A model generated the notes under the pieces. The model was given only the letters and a program-made list of their open reading frames with translations, ran no database searches and was not told the origin of the DNA. 64,000 bases of DNA from Bdellovibrionales bacterium RIFOXYC1_FULL_37_79 (GTDB taxonomy: Bacteria > Bdellovibrionota > Bacteriovoracia > Bacteriovoracales > Bacteriovoracaceae): NCBI GenBank assembly GCA_001770015.1, contig MEQB01000067.1, positions 1-64,000 of the forward strand, given 5' to 3'. Both the position numbers and the translations under genes were made by a program. Shown one piece after another: positions 33,169 to 42,300 of this stretch. How positions within the stretch are numbered: position 1 is the first letter of the stretch; every line of letters begins with the position of its first letter.

Positions 33169-34380
33169 TTAAGGCTTGACGGCTTCAATCATCACAGATT
33201 GGACGTAATCTTCAATGTTACTACCGGGGAGCCAGTTTTTAATAAATTCTCGACTCTCATCTTTAGGAGTGATTTTGATTTTTTTAAAACCAGCATGGGT
33301 TAAAAATATTTTTATTTCTTCCAAGGTACTAGCACCGGCTATACAACCTGTATAAGCTTCTATCATTTGGTCCACTTCTTTGGGTAGAGGACAGGTCTTA
33401 ATAACGTCAGATATGGCCAATCGTCCGCCTTTATTTAGCACCCTAAACGCCTCTTGAAAAACGCTTTGTTTGTCGGTAGATAAATTAATAACACAGTTTG
33501 AAATAATGACATCAATGGTTGAGTCTGCAATGGGAAGTTGTTCAATTTCACCAAGGTGAAATTCTACGTTGGAATATTTTCCTTTTTGGGCATTTTTATT
33601 TGCCAGACTGATCATTTCAGGGGTCATATCAATTCCAATGACTTTTCCTTTTTTACCAACTTCTTTGGCGGCGATAAAACAGTCAAAGCCACCACCACTG
33701 CCCAGGTCTAAAACGGTTTCGCCCTTTTTCAAGGAGGCAAATATTTGGGGATTACCGCAACCAAGTCCCATGTTGGCACCTTCAGGAATACTTTCAATAT
33801 CTTCCTTGGCATAACCAAGCTCAAGAGAGGTTTTTTTAGAATCAATGGATGGTTTTTGACAACAAGAAGGTGAACAGCCGCAGCTTTTTGAGCTGGTGGC
33901 GATCTGAGAGTAAACTTTTTTTACTTCGCTTTTTAATTTTTTACTTTGGCCATCTTCATGGTTATCAAACAGATAGTGTAATCTCTTCATTAGCTCATCC
34001 CGAATTTTTCTAAAGGATTTGAGGTCTTTTGACGGGTCAGGAAGGCCCCAATGTAAACGAACCGCCTTGCCCAAAAATACCGGGCAGATTTCCTCTGCAC
34101 ATAAGGTAATGACGGCATCCACATCTTTTGGATTTATGGAATCAACACTTTTTGACTGATTCGCGTTTATGTCAATACCAATTTCCTCCAGCGCTTTTAT
34201 GGCCAAAGGATTAACCTGGCTTGGTTTTGATCCTGCAGAAGAGATTTTAATTGTTTTAGATACCAGTGATCTCGCAATCCCTTCTGCCATCTGACTGCGT
34301 GCTGAATTGGCAACACATAAAAATAAAATATGTTTTGGCTTTATTTTTCTAAGTTCGTCAGCTTCTTTTTTCCATTGCAT
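33169..34380 (-). CDS. Arsenate reductase - arsenite methyltransferase fusion (ArsC-ArsM)
   Basis: A 403-aa two-domain enzyme. Residues 15-140 are a thioredoxin-coupled, LMW-phosphatase-type arsenate reductase with CVANSAR (Cys22), the redox pair Cys94/Cys99 (LCAEEICPVF) and GLPDPS. A linker rich in Cys (SCGCSPSCCQ, 167-174) leads to an ArsM-type methyltransferase (about 185-400). Its SAM motif is LDLGSGGGFDC, and Cys208, Cys296 (SNCVINL) and Cys346 (YTGCIAGA) match the three arsenic-binding cysteines. One polypeptide could thus reduce arsenate and methylate the arsenite product. It is the third gene after arsR and acr3, 2 nt downstream of acr3. Confidence 0.9.
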   Translation of the reverse strand: MQWKKEADELRKIKPKHILFLCVANSARSQMAEGIARSLVSKTIKISSAGSKPSQVNPLAIKALEEIGIDINANQSKSVDSINPKDVDAVITLCAEEICPVFLGKAVRLHWGLPDPSKDLKSFRKIRDELMKRLHYLFDNHEDGQSKKLKSEVKKVYSQIATSSKSCGCSPSCCQKPSIDSKKTSLELGYAKEDIESIPEGANMGLGCGNPQIFASLKKGETVLDLGSGGGFDCFIAAKEVGKKGKVIGIDMTPEMISLANKNAQKGKYSNVEFHLGEIEQLPIADSTIDVIISNCVINLSTDKQSVFQEAFRVLNKGGRLAISDVIKTCPLPKEVDQMIEAYTGCIAGASTLEEIKIFLTHAGFKKIKITPKDESREFIKNWLPGSNIEDYVQSVMIEAVKP

Positions 34381-34382
34381 GA

Positions 34383-35435
34383 TTATTTATCCTTTGAAAA
34401 CCAATGTGATGTTTTATTGGCGAATTTTACTAAAATAAGCATAACAGGGACTTCAACAAGCACACCGACAATTGTGGCCAAAGCGGCTGGAGAACTTGTG
34501 CCAAAAAGGGAAATTGCCACTGCTACTGATAATTCAAAAAAGTTTGAAGCTCCAATCATGCCGGCAGGTGCTGCTATGTCATGTTTTAGTTTTAATAGTT
34601 TGGATGCCAAATAGGCTATAAAAAATATTAAAAAAGTTTGCAGTGTTAATGGGACAGCAATCATTACAATATGTAGAGGATTCTTTAAAATAACATCCCC
34701 TTGAAAAGAGAAAATAATGATCAAAGTTAATAAGAGTCCAATAATAGTAATATTGTTAAATTTAGGAATAAAAGAATGATTGAAATAATTTTCTCCTCTT
34801 TTTTTGATCACAAAAAGACGTGTTAAAATTCCAAGTCCAAGAGGAATAACGACAAAAAGGATTACTGATAAAATCAAAGTGTTCCAGGGAACAGCAATGC
34901 CACCGATGCCCAATAAGAACGCCACAATGGGCGTGAATGCGATAAGAATAATTATGTCGTTTGTGGCGACCTGAACCACGGTGTAAGCAGGGTTTCCCCT
35001 GGTGAGATGACTCCAAACAAAAACCATGGCCGTACAAGGAGCGGCTCCCAGCAGAACTGCTCCTGCTAAATATCCTTTGGCCAAATCTGCGGGAATAAAA
35101 CTTTCAAAGACAACATAAAAAAAGAAAGCTGCGATTCCATACATTGTAAATGGCTTAATAAGCCAGTTGGTAATCCAGGTTACATAGAGTCCCTTGGGAT
35201 TCTTTCCGACATTTTTGATACTTTGAAAATCAACTTTCATCATCATTGGATAAATCATAAGCCAAATCAAAACAGCAATTGGAATTGAAACGTTCGCATA
35301 CTCAAATTGGCTTAGAAATGAGGGTAGAAATGGTAAAAATTTTCCAACGAAAACTCCGATGGCCATACAAAGCATTACCCATAAAGTTAAATACTTTTCA
35401 AAGAAGCTGATGCCGATGTTTTTTTTATCACTCAT
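34383..35435 (-). CDS. acr3: Arsenite efflux permease ACR3
   Basis: A 350-aa membrane protein with about ten helices of the bile/arsenite transporter superfamily. Typical segments are WLMIYPMMMKVDF and WLIKPFTMYGIAAFFF. The strictly conserved Cys134 lies in GAAPCTAMVFVWS and is needed for arsenite transport in characterised members. It exports arsenite across the inner membrane. It lies between arsR and the arsC-arsM fusion in one operon. Confidence 0.93.
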   Translation of the reverse strand: MSDKKNIGISFFEKYLTLWVMLCMAIGVFVGKFLPFLPSFLSQFEYANVSIPIAVLIWLMIYPMMMKVDFQSIKNVGKNPKGLYVTWITNWLIKPFTMYGIAAFFFYVVFESFIPADLAKGYLAGAVLLGAAPCTAMVFVWSHLTRGNPAYTVVQVATNDIIILIAFTPIVAFLLGIGGIAVPWNTLILSVILFVVIPLGLGILTRLFVIKKRGENYFNHSFIPKFNNITIIGLLLTLIIIFSFQGDVILKNPLHIVMIAVPLTLQTFLIFFIAYLASKLLKLKHDIAAPAGMIGASNFFELSVAVAISLFGTSSPAALATIVGVLVEVPVMLILVKFANKTSHWFSKDK

Positions 35436-35501
35436 ATAGTTCTCCTCGTCCCTCTATCAAACGATAACAATATTTTTTGTCAAATAATTACCTTCCTAAA
35501 G

Positions 35502-35840
35502 TTAAATTTCTGCTATCAGCACCCTTAGTCTTTTTAATCCATGATAATCTATACAATAGCAAACCGCCGTTCCTTCTATTTCTCCCCGTATAAGACCTGC
35601 CTCTTTTAATATCTTCAGGTGTTGAGAAACGGTCGATTGTGCCAGTCCATTTATTTGCTCGACAATTTCACCACAAATACAACTTTCTTTTAAAGACAGG
35701 ACTTTTAAAATGTGTACACGCACGGGATGTCCAAGTGCTTTAGCTAGAAGTGCCAGTTCATCACTAGTCTTTTGATTAATAGTTATATCGTCATTTGGCG
35801 ATTCAGTACAGCAAATATATTTGCTTTTTCTAGCTGTCAT
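35502..35840 (-). CDS. arsR: ArsR-family arsenic-responsive repressor
   Basis: A 112-aa winged-helix repressor. HPVRVHILKVLSLKESCICGEI places Cys54 and Cys56 in the classic As(III)-binding ELCVCDL position, and QSTVSQHLKILKEAGLI is the recognition helix. An N-terminal Cys pair (Cys10, Cys11) might be a third ligand. The promoter carries a palindrome between -35 and -10, and the -10 box lies only 6 nt before the ATG with no ribosome site, so the mRNA may be leaderless. It should repress itself, acr3 and arsC-arsM until arsenite binds. Confidence 0.9.
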   Translation of the reverse strand: MTARKSKYICCTESPNDDITINQKTSDELALLAKALGHPVRVHILKVLSLKESCICGEIVEQINGLAQSTVSQHLKILKEAGLIRGEIEGTAVCYCIDYHGLKRLRVLIAEI

Positions 35841-35846
35841 TGTTTA

Positions 35847-35875
35847 TTATTATCGTAATATAACGATTAAGTCAA
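35847..35875 (-). promoter_or_regulatory. arsR-acr3 promoter with internal operator
   Basis: On the minus strand TTGACT (35870-35875), a 17-bp spacer and TAATAA (35847-35852) form a strong promoter. A palindrome ATCGT-N6-ACGAT (35852-35867) fills the spacer, the classic position for an ArsR operator. Transcription is expected to start at or next to the ATG of arsR at 35840. Confidence 0.75.
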
Positions 35876-35890
35876 TACTGTCTATATGAA

Positions 35891-36334
35891 TTATTTGATG
35901 ATTGGATAACCTTTTTGAAGCCACTCACTTATCCCGCCTTTAAATAATAAAATACGGTTGGATGGAATTTTCCACTTCGTAGTAGCGATTTTAGCAGCAT
36001 TAGGGGATCGGTCAAATCCAGTACAATAAAATATAATTTTCTTTTTATGGCCGTGCTTTTTGAGGGTTTCTTGGGTTAAGGTATTTTGGGGATCACCTTC
36101 AATGAAATAGACCAGATTAATAGCACCTTTGATGTGACCTGCCTGATATTTTTCAAAAGGCCTGTTATCAATTAAAACATAATCTTTGTTATTTAGATAA
36201 TTATTAAAGAGTTCGCTGGCGGTAATAATTTCAAGGGAGCCTTCAACTGTTCCAATACAAGTAAGTGGAAATAATATTAATAAAATAATTAATAGTCTTT
36301 TTATATAAAAATTTATCATTTTTATTCTCTTCAT
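35891..36334 (-). CDS. Exported rhodanese-domain protein
   Basis: A 147-aa protein starting at 36334, where ATGA overlaps the stop of the ArsG-like gene. The longer frame to 36643 runs antisense-frame through that gene and is rejected. A signal peptide or membrane anchor (YIKRLLIILLILFPLTCIGT) precedes a rhodanese fold. It has DYVLIDNRPFEKYQAGHIKGA, then FYCTGFDRSPNAA with the catalytic Cys, and LLFKGGISEWLQKGYPI. It may move sulfur or reduce and bind arsenic/sulfur species in the periplasm. It is the last gene of the second arsR cluster. Confidence 0.8.
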   Translation of the reverse strand: MKRIKMINFYIKRLLIILLILFPLTCIGTVEGSLEIITASELFNNYLNNKDYVLIDNRPFEKYQAGHIKGAINLVYFIEGDPQNTLTQETLKKHGHKKKIIFYCTGFDRSPNAAKIATTKWKIPSNRILLFKGGISEWLQKGYPIIK

Positions 36335-37017
36335 AAAATGTTTAATAAGTATGTCAACGTAAAATAAATACCAATTCCAATTAGAAGGGTTCCGGTAACC
36401 ATTCGGACCCAATATTCCACTTTTCCAATTTTTTGAAAAATTTTTCCCACACTGGTTACGCCAACAGCGATAAGAATGGAAAACAAAAACACCGGAAGTC
36501 CTGTACCAATCCCATACATTGAGGAAAAAAGAGTTGCAGAAGAATATTTTGTTGCCAGAGGAATTAGGCTTCCAAAAAAGAGTGCTGCCGAAACCGGACA
36601 AAATGAAAGGGCAAACAGCATTCCAAGCGGAAATGCGCCCCATATGCCCGCATTTTGAAAAAAACTTTGAAATTTTCCACCTCCCCCCATGGAGGGTAGC
36701 GGCATAGTAATCAGCTCGAGTAAGAACATTCCAATTACAATTAGGAGGGGCCCTAAAATTTTTAGCATATGAGTTTGAAGAAAAAAGGAAAGGCTTGGAA
36801 TTTCCAAAATACTTTTTATCACAATATAGGAAAGAGCGATATAAGTGAACATTCGCCCAAGTGTGTAGAGTGCTCCTGTCATTAAAACAATTTTTTTATT
36901 TTCAATTTTTTTGGAGATAAAGGATATAGCGGCAATATTTGTCGCCAGCGGACAGGGAGATATTGCGGTTAATATTCCAATCCAAAAAGCGGTGGAAAGT
37001 CCAATGAGCAGATCCAT
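36331..37017 (-). CDS. arsG: ArsG-like permease (CcdA/DsbD-type membrane fold)
   Basis: A 228-aa protein with six membrane helices. The conserved Pro/Cys pairs SPCPLATNIAAISF (helix 1) and FALSFCPVSAALFFGSL (helix 4) identify the CcdA/DsbD-like family. The subgroup beginning with SPCPLATNIAA and lying after an ArsF-like gene corresponds to ArsG, described as an aromatic-arsenical efflux permease in the arsEFG set of Shewanella. Two Cys facing across the membrane could relay electrons, as in DsbD, instead of exporting arsenicals. It starts next to the ArsF-like stop and overlaps the rhodanese gene. Confidence 0.75.
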   Translation of the reverse strand: MDLLIGLSTAFWIGILTAISPCPLATNIAAISFISKKIENKKIVLMTGALYTLGRMFTYIALSYIVIKSILEIPSLSFFLQTHMLKILGPLLIVIGMFLLELITMPLPSMGGGGKFQSFFQNAGIWGAFPLGMLFALSFCPVSAALFFGSLIPLATKYSSATLFSSMYGIGTGLPVFLFSILIAVGVTSVGKIFQKIGKVEYWVRMVTGTLLIGIGIYFTLTYLLNIL

Positions 37018-37018
37018 G

Positions 37019-37504
37019 CTATAGCTCCAGATGTTTTTTTATCTCTTGTTTGATATAGTTTTTGAAATTTGATTCATTCCCAGCTAATTTCCAGATTTGA
37101 TCTACGTTGGTAAATTTTACTTCCTTACCTTCTTTTTTGATAGAAAGAAAAAAAGATATGGAATTTAATTGATAATCTTGAATGTAGTGACTTTTAGATG
37201 GCTCTTCCACATTAATTGATTCAAACGTTATAAGTCCTTCTTTGACTTCTTTATCAAATGATTCTTTTAAAACATCTAAAATATACCCTTCCATAAGGTT
37301 GCATGTATAACATCGGTTAGTTCCATGGAAATAGAGTCCTTCAACCCGTTTGGATAGAGTGGGCCTAGAGGTATCGCTGGCTTGTAAATCAGTCGAAGAA
37401 GCATTGTTGTTTGCATTTTGATTTATCTCACTTACTCCCCAATATAAAATAGATAAAAAAACAAACAAACCAAGTGTGATGCTAATAATTCTTTTTAATT
37501 TCAT
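37019..37504 (-). CDS. arsF: ArsF-like membrane-anchored thioredoxin-type protein
   Basis: A 161-aa protein. I start it at 37504, where GGAG lies 6 nt upstream, not at the ATG 12 nt before. A membrane anchor (IISITLGLFVFLSILYWGV) and a Ser/Asn-rich linker precede a small redox-fold domain. The signature is YFHGTNRCYTCNLMEGYI (CxxC), then INVEEPSKSHYIQDYQL and SFFLSIKKEGKEV. This is the pattern of the ArsF family, named as a nitroreductase subunit in arsEFG. The visible CxxC and thioredoxin-like layout suggest a redox partner for the DsbD-like neighbour. Confidence 0.75.
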   Translation of the reverse strand: MKLKRIISITLGLFVFLSILYWGVSEINQNANNNASSTDLQASDTSRPTLSKRVEGLYFHGTNRCYTCNLMEGYILDVLKESFDKEVKEGLITFESINVEEPSKSHYIQDYQLNSISFFLSIKKEGKEVKFTNVDQIWKLAGNESNFKNYIKQEIKKHLEL

Positions 37505-37520
37505 ACATATCTCCAATTAT

Positions 37521-38828
37521 TTATCCCCAAAAGTATCCATAAATTATCCCGCTAACGGTTGCCATAATGATAACTAAAGAAACAAATACAACCGTTTTTT
37601 TAGTACCCATTACACTTTTGATAACTAACATGTTAGGTAAGCTTAGGGCGGGACCTGCTAGTAGTAGTGCCAAAGCCGGGCCTTGTCCCATTCCATTTCC
37701 AATTAGTCCTTGTAAAATTGGGACTTCCGTAAGAGTAGCAAAATACATAAATGCTCCGGCAAAAGAAGCAAAAAAGTTTGAGCCAAGAGAATTGCCTCCC
37801 ACCATAGTTACAATCCACTCTTTAGGAATTATTCCTTCGGTTTCGGGTCTTCCAAGTAAAAATCCAGCAATCACCACCCCAAAAAGTAATAAAGGGAGGA
37901 TTTGTTTGGCAAATGTCCATGAAGATGAAAACCACTCTTTGGTTTCATCGCTACTGGTATTGGCAACCAGTGATAGTCCGATAAAGCCGACGGAAAAAGG
38001 GATAAGTGGATTACTTGGAAACCATAAATAGATAATTAAAACGCTAATAAGTGTTAAGGCCAGTTTCCAAATTTGTACTAAAAACCATTTCCACAAAATT
38101 AGATTAAATAAAATATAGAAAAAGGTGGTAATGATCCATTTATTTGTAAAAATTAAAAACCAGAGACCTTCGGATTCTTGAGGTTTTCCCCAATTGGCAA
38201 AAACTAAAATTCCCACCATGGATAAAAAATAAAAAATATTCTGATACAAGGGGCGGGTAACTTCGGGTTCCGGCATCATCATTTGTTTTTTGGTTTTTTC
38301 GATTTCTTCGTTTTTAAAAATAAAATGCATGAGTAAACCAATAATGACACTGAATAAAATTGCCCCCACGGCTCTTGCGATTCCAAGAGGTGCGCCCAGT
38401 ATTTTGGCGGTTAAAACAATTGCTAAAATGTTGATGGCAGGGCCTGAGTATAAAAATGCACAAGCAGGACCCAGTCCTGCTCCCATTTTATAAATTCCAG
38501 AAAAAAGAGGTAGGATGGTACAAGAACAGACGGCGAGAATGGTTCCAGAAAAAGATGCCACCCCGTAGGCCACAAATTTATTTGCAGTGGCTCCCATATA
38601 TTTCATGACGGATGCTTGGCTTACAAAAACTGATATTGCTCCTGCAATAAAAAAGGCAGGTATCAGGCACAAAAGAACATGTTCTCTGGCGTACCATTTT
38701 ACCAGATGAAATGATTCCATAATGGCATTGTCAAATTTTGGATGACCGATTGGAAGAAAAAAAAGGCCTAGAAATAATACGGTCATCCATATTAATATTT
38801 TCCATTCTTGTTTAAAATTCATAACCAC
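37521..38828 (-). CDS. ArsP/COG0701-family permease
   Basis: A 435-aa permease with about ten membrane helices in two repeats. Conserved signatures are AVCSCTILPLFSGIYKMGAGLGPA, with adjacent FLYSGPAIN (first repeat), and the TEVPILQGLIGNGMGQGPALALLLAGPALS region (second repeat). This family includes ArsP, an exporter of trivalent methyl- and aromatic arsenicals, and uncharacterised YraQ proteins. The Cys pair in CSC could bind arsenic. It directly follows the second arsR and precedes arsF-arsG, which supports organoarsenical efflux. It could export the products of the ArsM domain. Confidence 0.8.
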   Translation of the reverse strand: MVMNFKQEWKILIWMTVLFLGLFFLPIGHPKFDNAIMESFHLVKWYAREHVLLCLIPAFFIAGAISVFVSQASVMKYMGATANKFVAYGVASFSGTILAVCSCTILPLFSGIYKMGAGLGPACAFLYSGPAINILAIVLTAKILGAPLGIARAVGAILFSVIIGLLMHFIFKNEEIEKTKKQMMMPEPEVTRPLYQNIFYFLSMVGILVFANWGKPQESEGLWFLIFTNKWIITTFFYILFNLILWKWFLVQIWKLALTLISVLIIYLWFPSNPLIPFSVGFIGLSLVANTSSDETKEWFSSSWTFAKQILPLLLFGVVIAGFLLGRPETEGIIPKEWIVTMVGGNSLGSNFFASFAGAFMYFATLTEVPILQGLIGNGMGQGPALALLLAGPALSLPNMLVIKSVMGTKKTVVFVSLVIIMATVSGIIYGYFWG

Positions 38829-38850
38829 CCCAATCTTATGTAATGAAAAA

Positions 38851-39144
38851 TTAATTAGCTCTTATCACACCTTCCACGCAATCAAGATATTTTAATACGC
38901 AAGGCGTTTTCAAGGTGTAAAAAACTTTCATTCCTCTTTTTTCGTCTTCCACTATTCCAGCATTTCTAAGCACCGCCAGATGTTTAGAAACAGTAGATTG
39001 ATCTAAGCTAACTAGTTCGTTAATCTCACAAACACACATTTCTCCTTTGGAGAGATGATCAAGTATCAGAAGTCGGACAGGATGGGCCATTGCTTTCATT
39101 ATATTGGCGCGTTTTTTGTAGTTACTGAAATTTTTTTTTAACAC
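38851..39144 (-). CDS. arsR: ArsR-family repressor of the second ars cluster
   Basis: The frame opens at 39183, but that ATG lies inside the promoter. The GTG at 39144 (97 aa) has AGG 6 nt upstream and lies after the expected transcription start. HPVRLLILDHLSKGEMCVCEIN carries the Cys-x-Cys arsenite-binding pair, and DQSTVSKHLAVLRNAGI is the recognition helix. A further Cys pair near the end (TPCVLKYLDCVEG) may add a ligand. It probably controls itself and the arsP-like/arsFG/rhodanese genes. Confidence 0.87.
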   Translation of the reverse strand: MLKKNFSNYKKRANIMKAMAHPVRLLILDHLSKGEMCVCEINELVSLDQSTVSKHLAVLRNAGIVEDEKRGMKVFYTLKTPCVLKYLDCVEGVIRAN

Positions 39145-39165
39145 CAGATACCTGCCTTTAGTGAT

Positions 39166-39209
39166 ATATGGCAATATTACCATATAGTATTGTTGACAGT
39201 CAATGTAAG
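39166..39209 (-). promoter_or_regulatory. Second arsR promoter with operator over the -10 box
   Basis: The palindrome ATATGG-N8-CCATAT (39166-39185) overlaps a minus-strand TAATAT -10 box (39173-39178). A TTGACT -35 box (about 39197-39202) lies 18 bp upstream. An ArsR-type dimer bound here would block the promoter. Confidence 0.65.
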
Positions 39210-39353
39210 ATTTGATCTTTTGATATTAAATAATAGATAGTTCTTGAGGAATTTACTTATATCAAGCTTAGGTGCCTAACAGGATTGTCTAGTAAATTAC
39301 CGGATATTTAAATATTTGTAGACGTATAAATCAGGTGATGACAAAATTCTTGA

Positions 39354-42300
39354 GTGAATACAAAATGGATTACTCCCCACAAAAACATCAATCAAATTAG
39401 CACTAACAAAGTTGATGATTATGCTGAAAACACTTTGTATTCATTATTTGAAAAAACGGTTGATAAATTTCCAAATGCTTCGGCATTAATATCTGAAGAC
39501 GTTACCGTAACCTATTTTCAACTTGATCAAAGGGCCAACCAGCTTGCTAATTATCTTCAAACAAGTGGCATAGGTGTCGGCGATTTTGTGGCTATTTATC
39601 TTGATCGTTCAATCAAACCAATCATCTCGATAATCGCAATTTTAAAATCAGGTGCCACCTATATACCCATTGATCCTAGTTATCCCGAAGAAAGAATTAA
39701 ATATATTCTAGACCATACTGGGGCTTCATTGGTGATAAGTGAGAGTGGATTGGCCGATGCTAATAACAGCAAAATTAATTGTCCAGTTTTTATTTTGGAT
39801 GATCTAGCTATTTTAAATCAGTATTCGTCAGCTCGTTTATCCGATAAGCGAATTACTGCGATACCTAATGATTTGGCCTATATTCTTTTTACTTCTGGAA
39901 CCACCGGACATCCCAAGGGAATAATGACCGAGCACCGGAATGTTGTTGGTTTTGTCCACGCTTTTAATCAAATAATAAAAATAAATTGCACTGACCGGAT
40001 TTATCAAGGGTTTTCTTTAGGCTTTGATGGATCGGTGGAAGAAATCTGGATGGCATTTTCAAATGGTGCCTCTTTAGTGGTCAGTAATCCAATTGCGGCT
40101 AAACTTCCTGATGAAGCTGCCAGAATAATGAATTTGTATGCGGTAACGGTTTTTTCAACTGTTCCCACGTTTTTAGGCTTGATTAAGCAAGATATTGCTT
40201 CTTTACGGCTTATCATTTTAAGTGGGGAAAAATGTCCCGCTTCATTAGTAGATATGTGGGAAAAGAGTGAAAGACGAATTCTCAATGTTTATGGGCCTAC
40301 GGAGACCACCGTAAATACCACTGTCAAACAATGTTATCGAGGACAAGAAATCACCATTGGAAGTCCCTTGGTAGGATATGATCTTTATATCTTGGATGAT
40401 CATATGAACCCTGTTAGGAAGGGGGAATCTGGAGAACTCTATATCGGTGGAGTTGGGGTCTCCCGCGGATATTTTAATAACGAGGATTTAACTCAAAAAA
40501 CATTTGTAAAAAATCCTTTCTATCAAGCCGATGGTGGTTCACCAATCCTATATCGCTCTGGTGATAAGGTTTGTGAATTAGAAAATGGAGAAATCCAATT
40601 TTATGGTAGATTGGACACCCAAGTTAAAATCAGAGGTTTTAGAGTCGAGTTATCTGAAATCGAAGCGATTATAAATGAAGCACCCCACGTTAAGAGTGTT
40701 TTGGTTCAACCCTATCAACGCTCACCCTCCCATCTTGAGCTGGCGGCTTATGTAATTTCCAATTGTAAAAAAGAAGATTTTGATTATCAGGGGATTTTGA
40801 CGTTATTGAAATCCAGATTGCCTACCTATATGATCCCTTCCTACTTGGATCTTCTGGATCATTTTCCCATGCTTGCCAGCGGAAAGGCGGATCGCAAGAA
40901 TTTGCCTAAACCAATCAAACCGTTAATTGATTGCAATCAATCGATTGAATTACCAGGTAACCAACTTGAAGAACAATTGGTTTCTGCCTGGAAAACAATA
41001 TTTCAACTTGATTCCATCTCTACCGAGGCTGATTTCTTTCTTGATCTTGCCGGTTATTCACTACTTGCAGTTGAGACCATCTCTTTGCTTCGGACAGAAT
41101 ATCAAATTAATCTTTCGGTCAGAGACTTGTATCATCTAAAGACTATTAAAAAAATCGCTGCTCATCTTGGTGATGAAAAAAATAATAATCGCGATGCTAG
41201 CGTTGACAGGCAGGAAATGGCTTCTTCAGCTAAAGATGTTTTTAACTCTACTGCAAAATGGGAAAGGTTGCTTTGTCTTGTTCTGCAGACTGTTTCGCTA
41301 TTATTTCTTTATTTATATCCAGTAATGCTTATTGGATTTTTTACTTGGGTAGGCAAGCAAGCGATAGCCGGAAATGTTTCCTATACCTCCTTAGTGATGA
41401 TTTCTCTATTTTTTATTCTTTTTGGGTATCCACTCCATCTTCTGACTGGCATTGCTTTAAAATGGATAATTATTGGAACATACCGTGCTGGAAAATATCC
41501 CCTTTGGAGTCTTTATTATTTCAGATGGTGGCTGGCTTCACGAATTCAAGCTGCCTCGGGAAGTGCTCTGTTAGTTGGAACACCCATGTATAGTGTCTAT
41601 CTGCGTTTAATGGGGGCAAAAATTGGTATTAACAGCATTATTAACACCACCCATCTTGGTAGTTTCGATTTAATTTCAATTGGTGACCATTGCTCCATCG
41701 GTCAGGGTTCTCATTTACCTGGCCATCGTATAGAAAATGGAATGCTCATGATTGCCGGATGCCAAGTTGGAAATCATTGTTTTATTGGAGATCATTGCTG
41801 TTTGTCTTTAAACACGAAAATGAGAGATTATTCCAAGCTGGAAGATCTTTCTCTTCTCACTGATAATCAAGAAACGGAAGAAGGACTTTCTTATCTTGGT
41901 TCTCCTGCGGTTATTGGTGAAATTTCTTTGCCAGAAATTAAAGATGATCAGAGTAAGGCAAAGCCTATTTTTTATTCATGTTGTTTTCTTCTTGCGCTGA
42001 TTGGAATTCAAATTATTTTTTTACTACTGTCGCTTCCATTGTTGGCGGTTTTAGTTGCAGGATTTTATTGGGGAAAAATTGGTGGACTGATAGGGGCTTT
42101 ATTTTTTGATGCTGTTTTTGGGGTCATTATCTTTTGCCTTGGAATCGCTTTGGTTAGAAAAATAATCATGCCTCAAACTCCCACTGGAATTTTTAAATAT
42201 TATTCTTTATTTTATATTCGAAAATGGATGATGGATAAAATTTTTGCATCCAGTGTGGGAATCTTGCACTCTTTGTACACCACTATCTATTTACCAACGT

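Noticed and set aside
33149-33176. Imperfect hairpin between the lipoprotein and arsC-arsM ends
   Set aside because: Arms are mismatched and there is no clear T-run; it also overlaps the stop region of the fusion gene.
36335-36643. N-terminal 103-codon extension of the rhodanese gene
   Set aside because: It lies within the ArsG-like gene in another frame, has no family match and the ATGA start at 36334 is well supported.
34330-39000. Several 60-154 codon plus-strand frames opposite the ars genes
   Set aside because: They are antisense shadows of well-identified arsenic genes.
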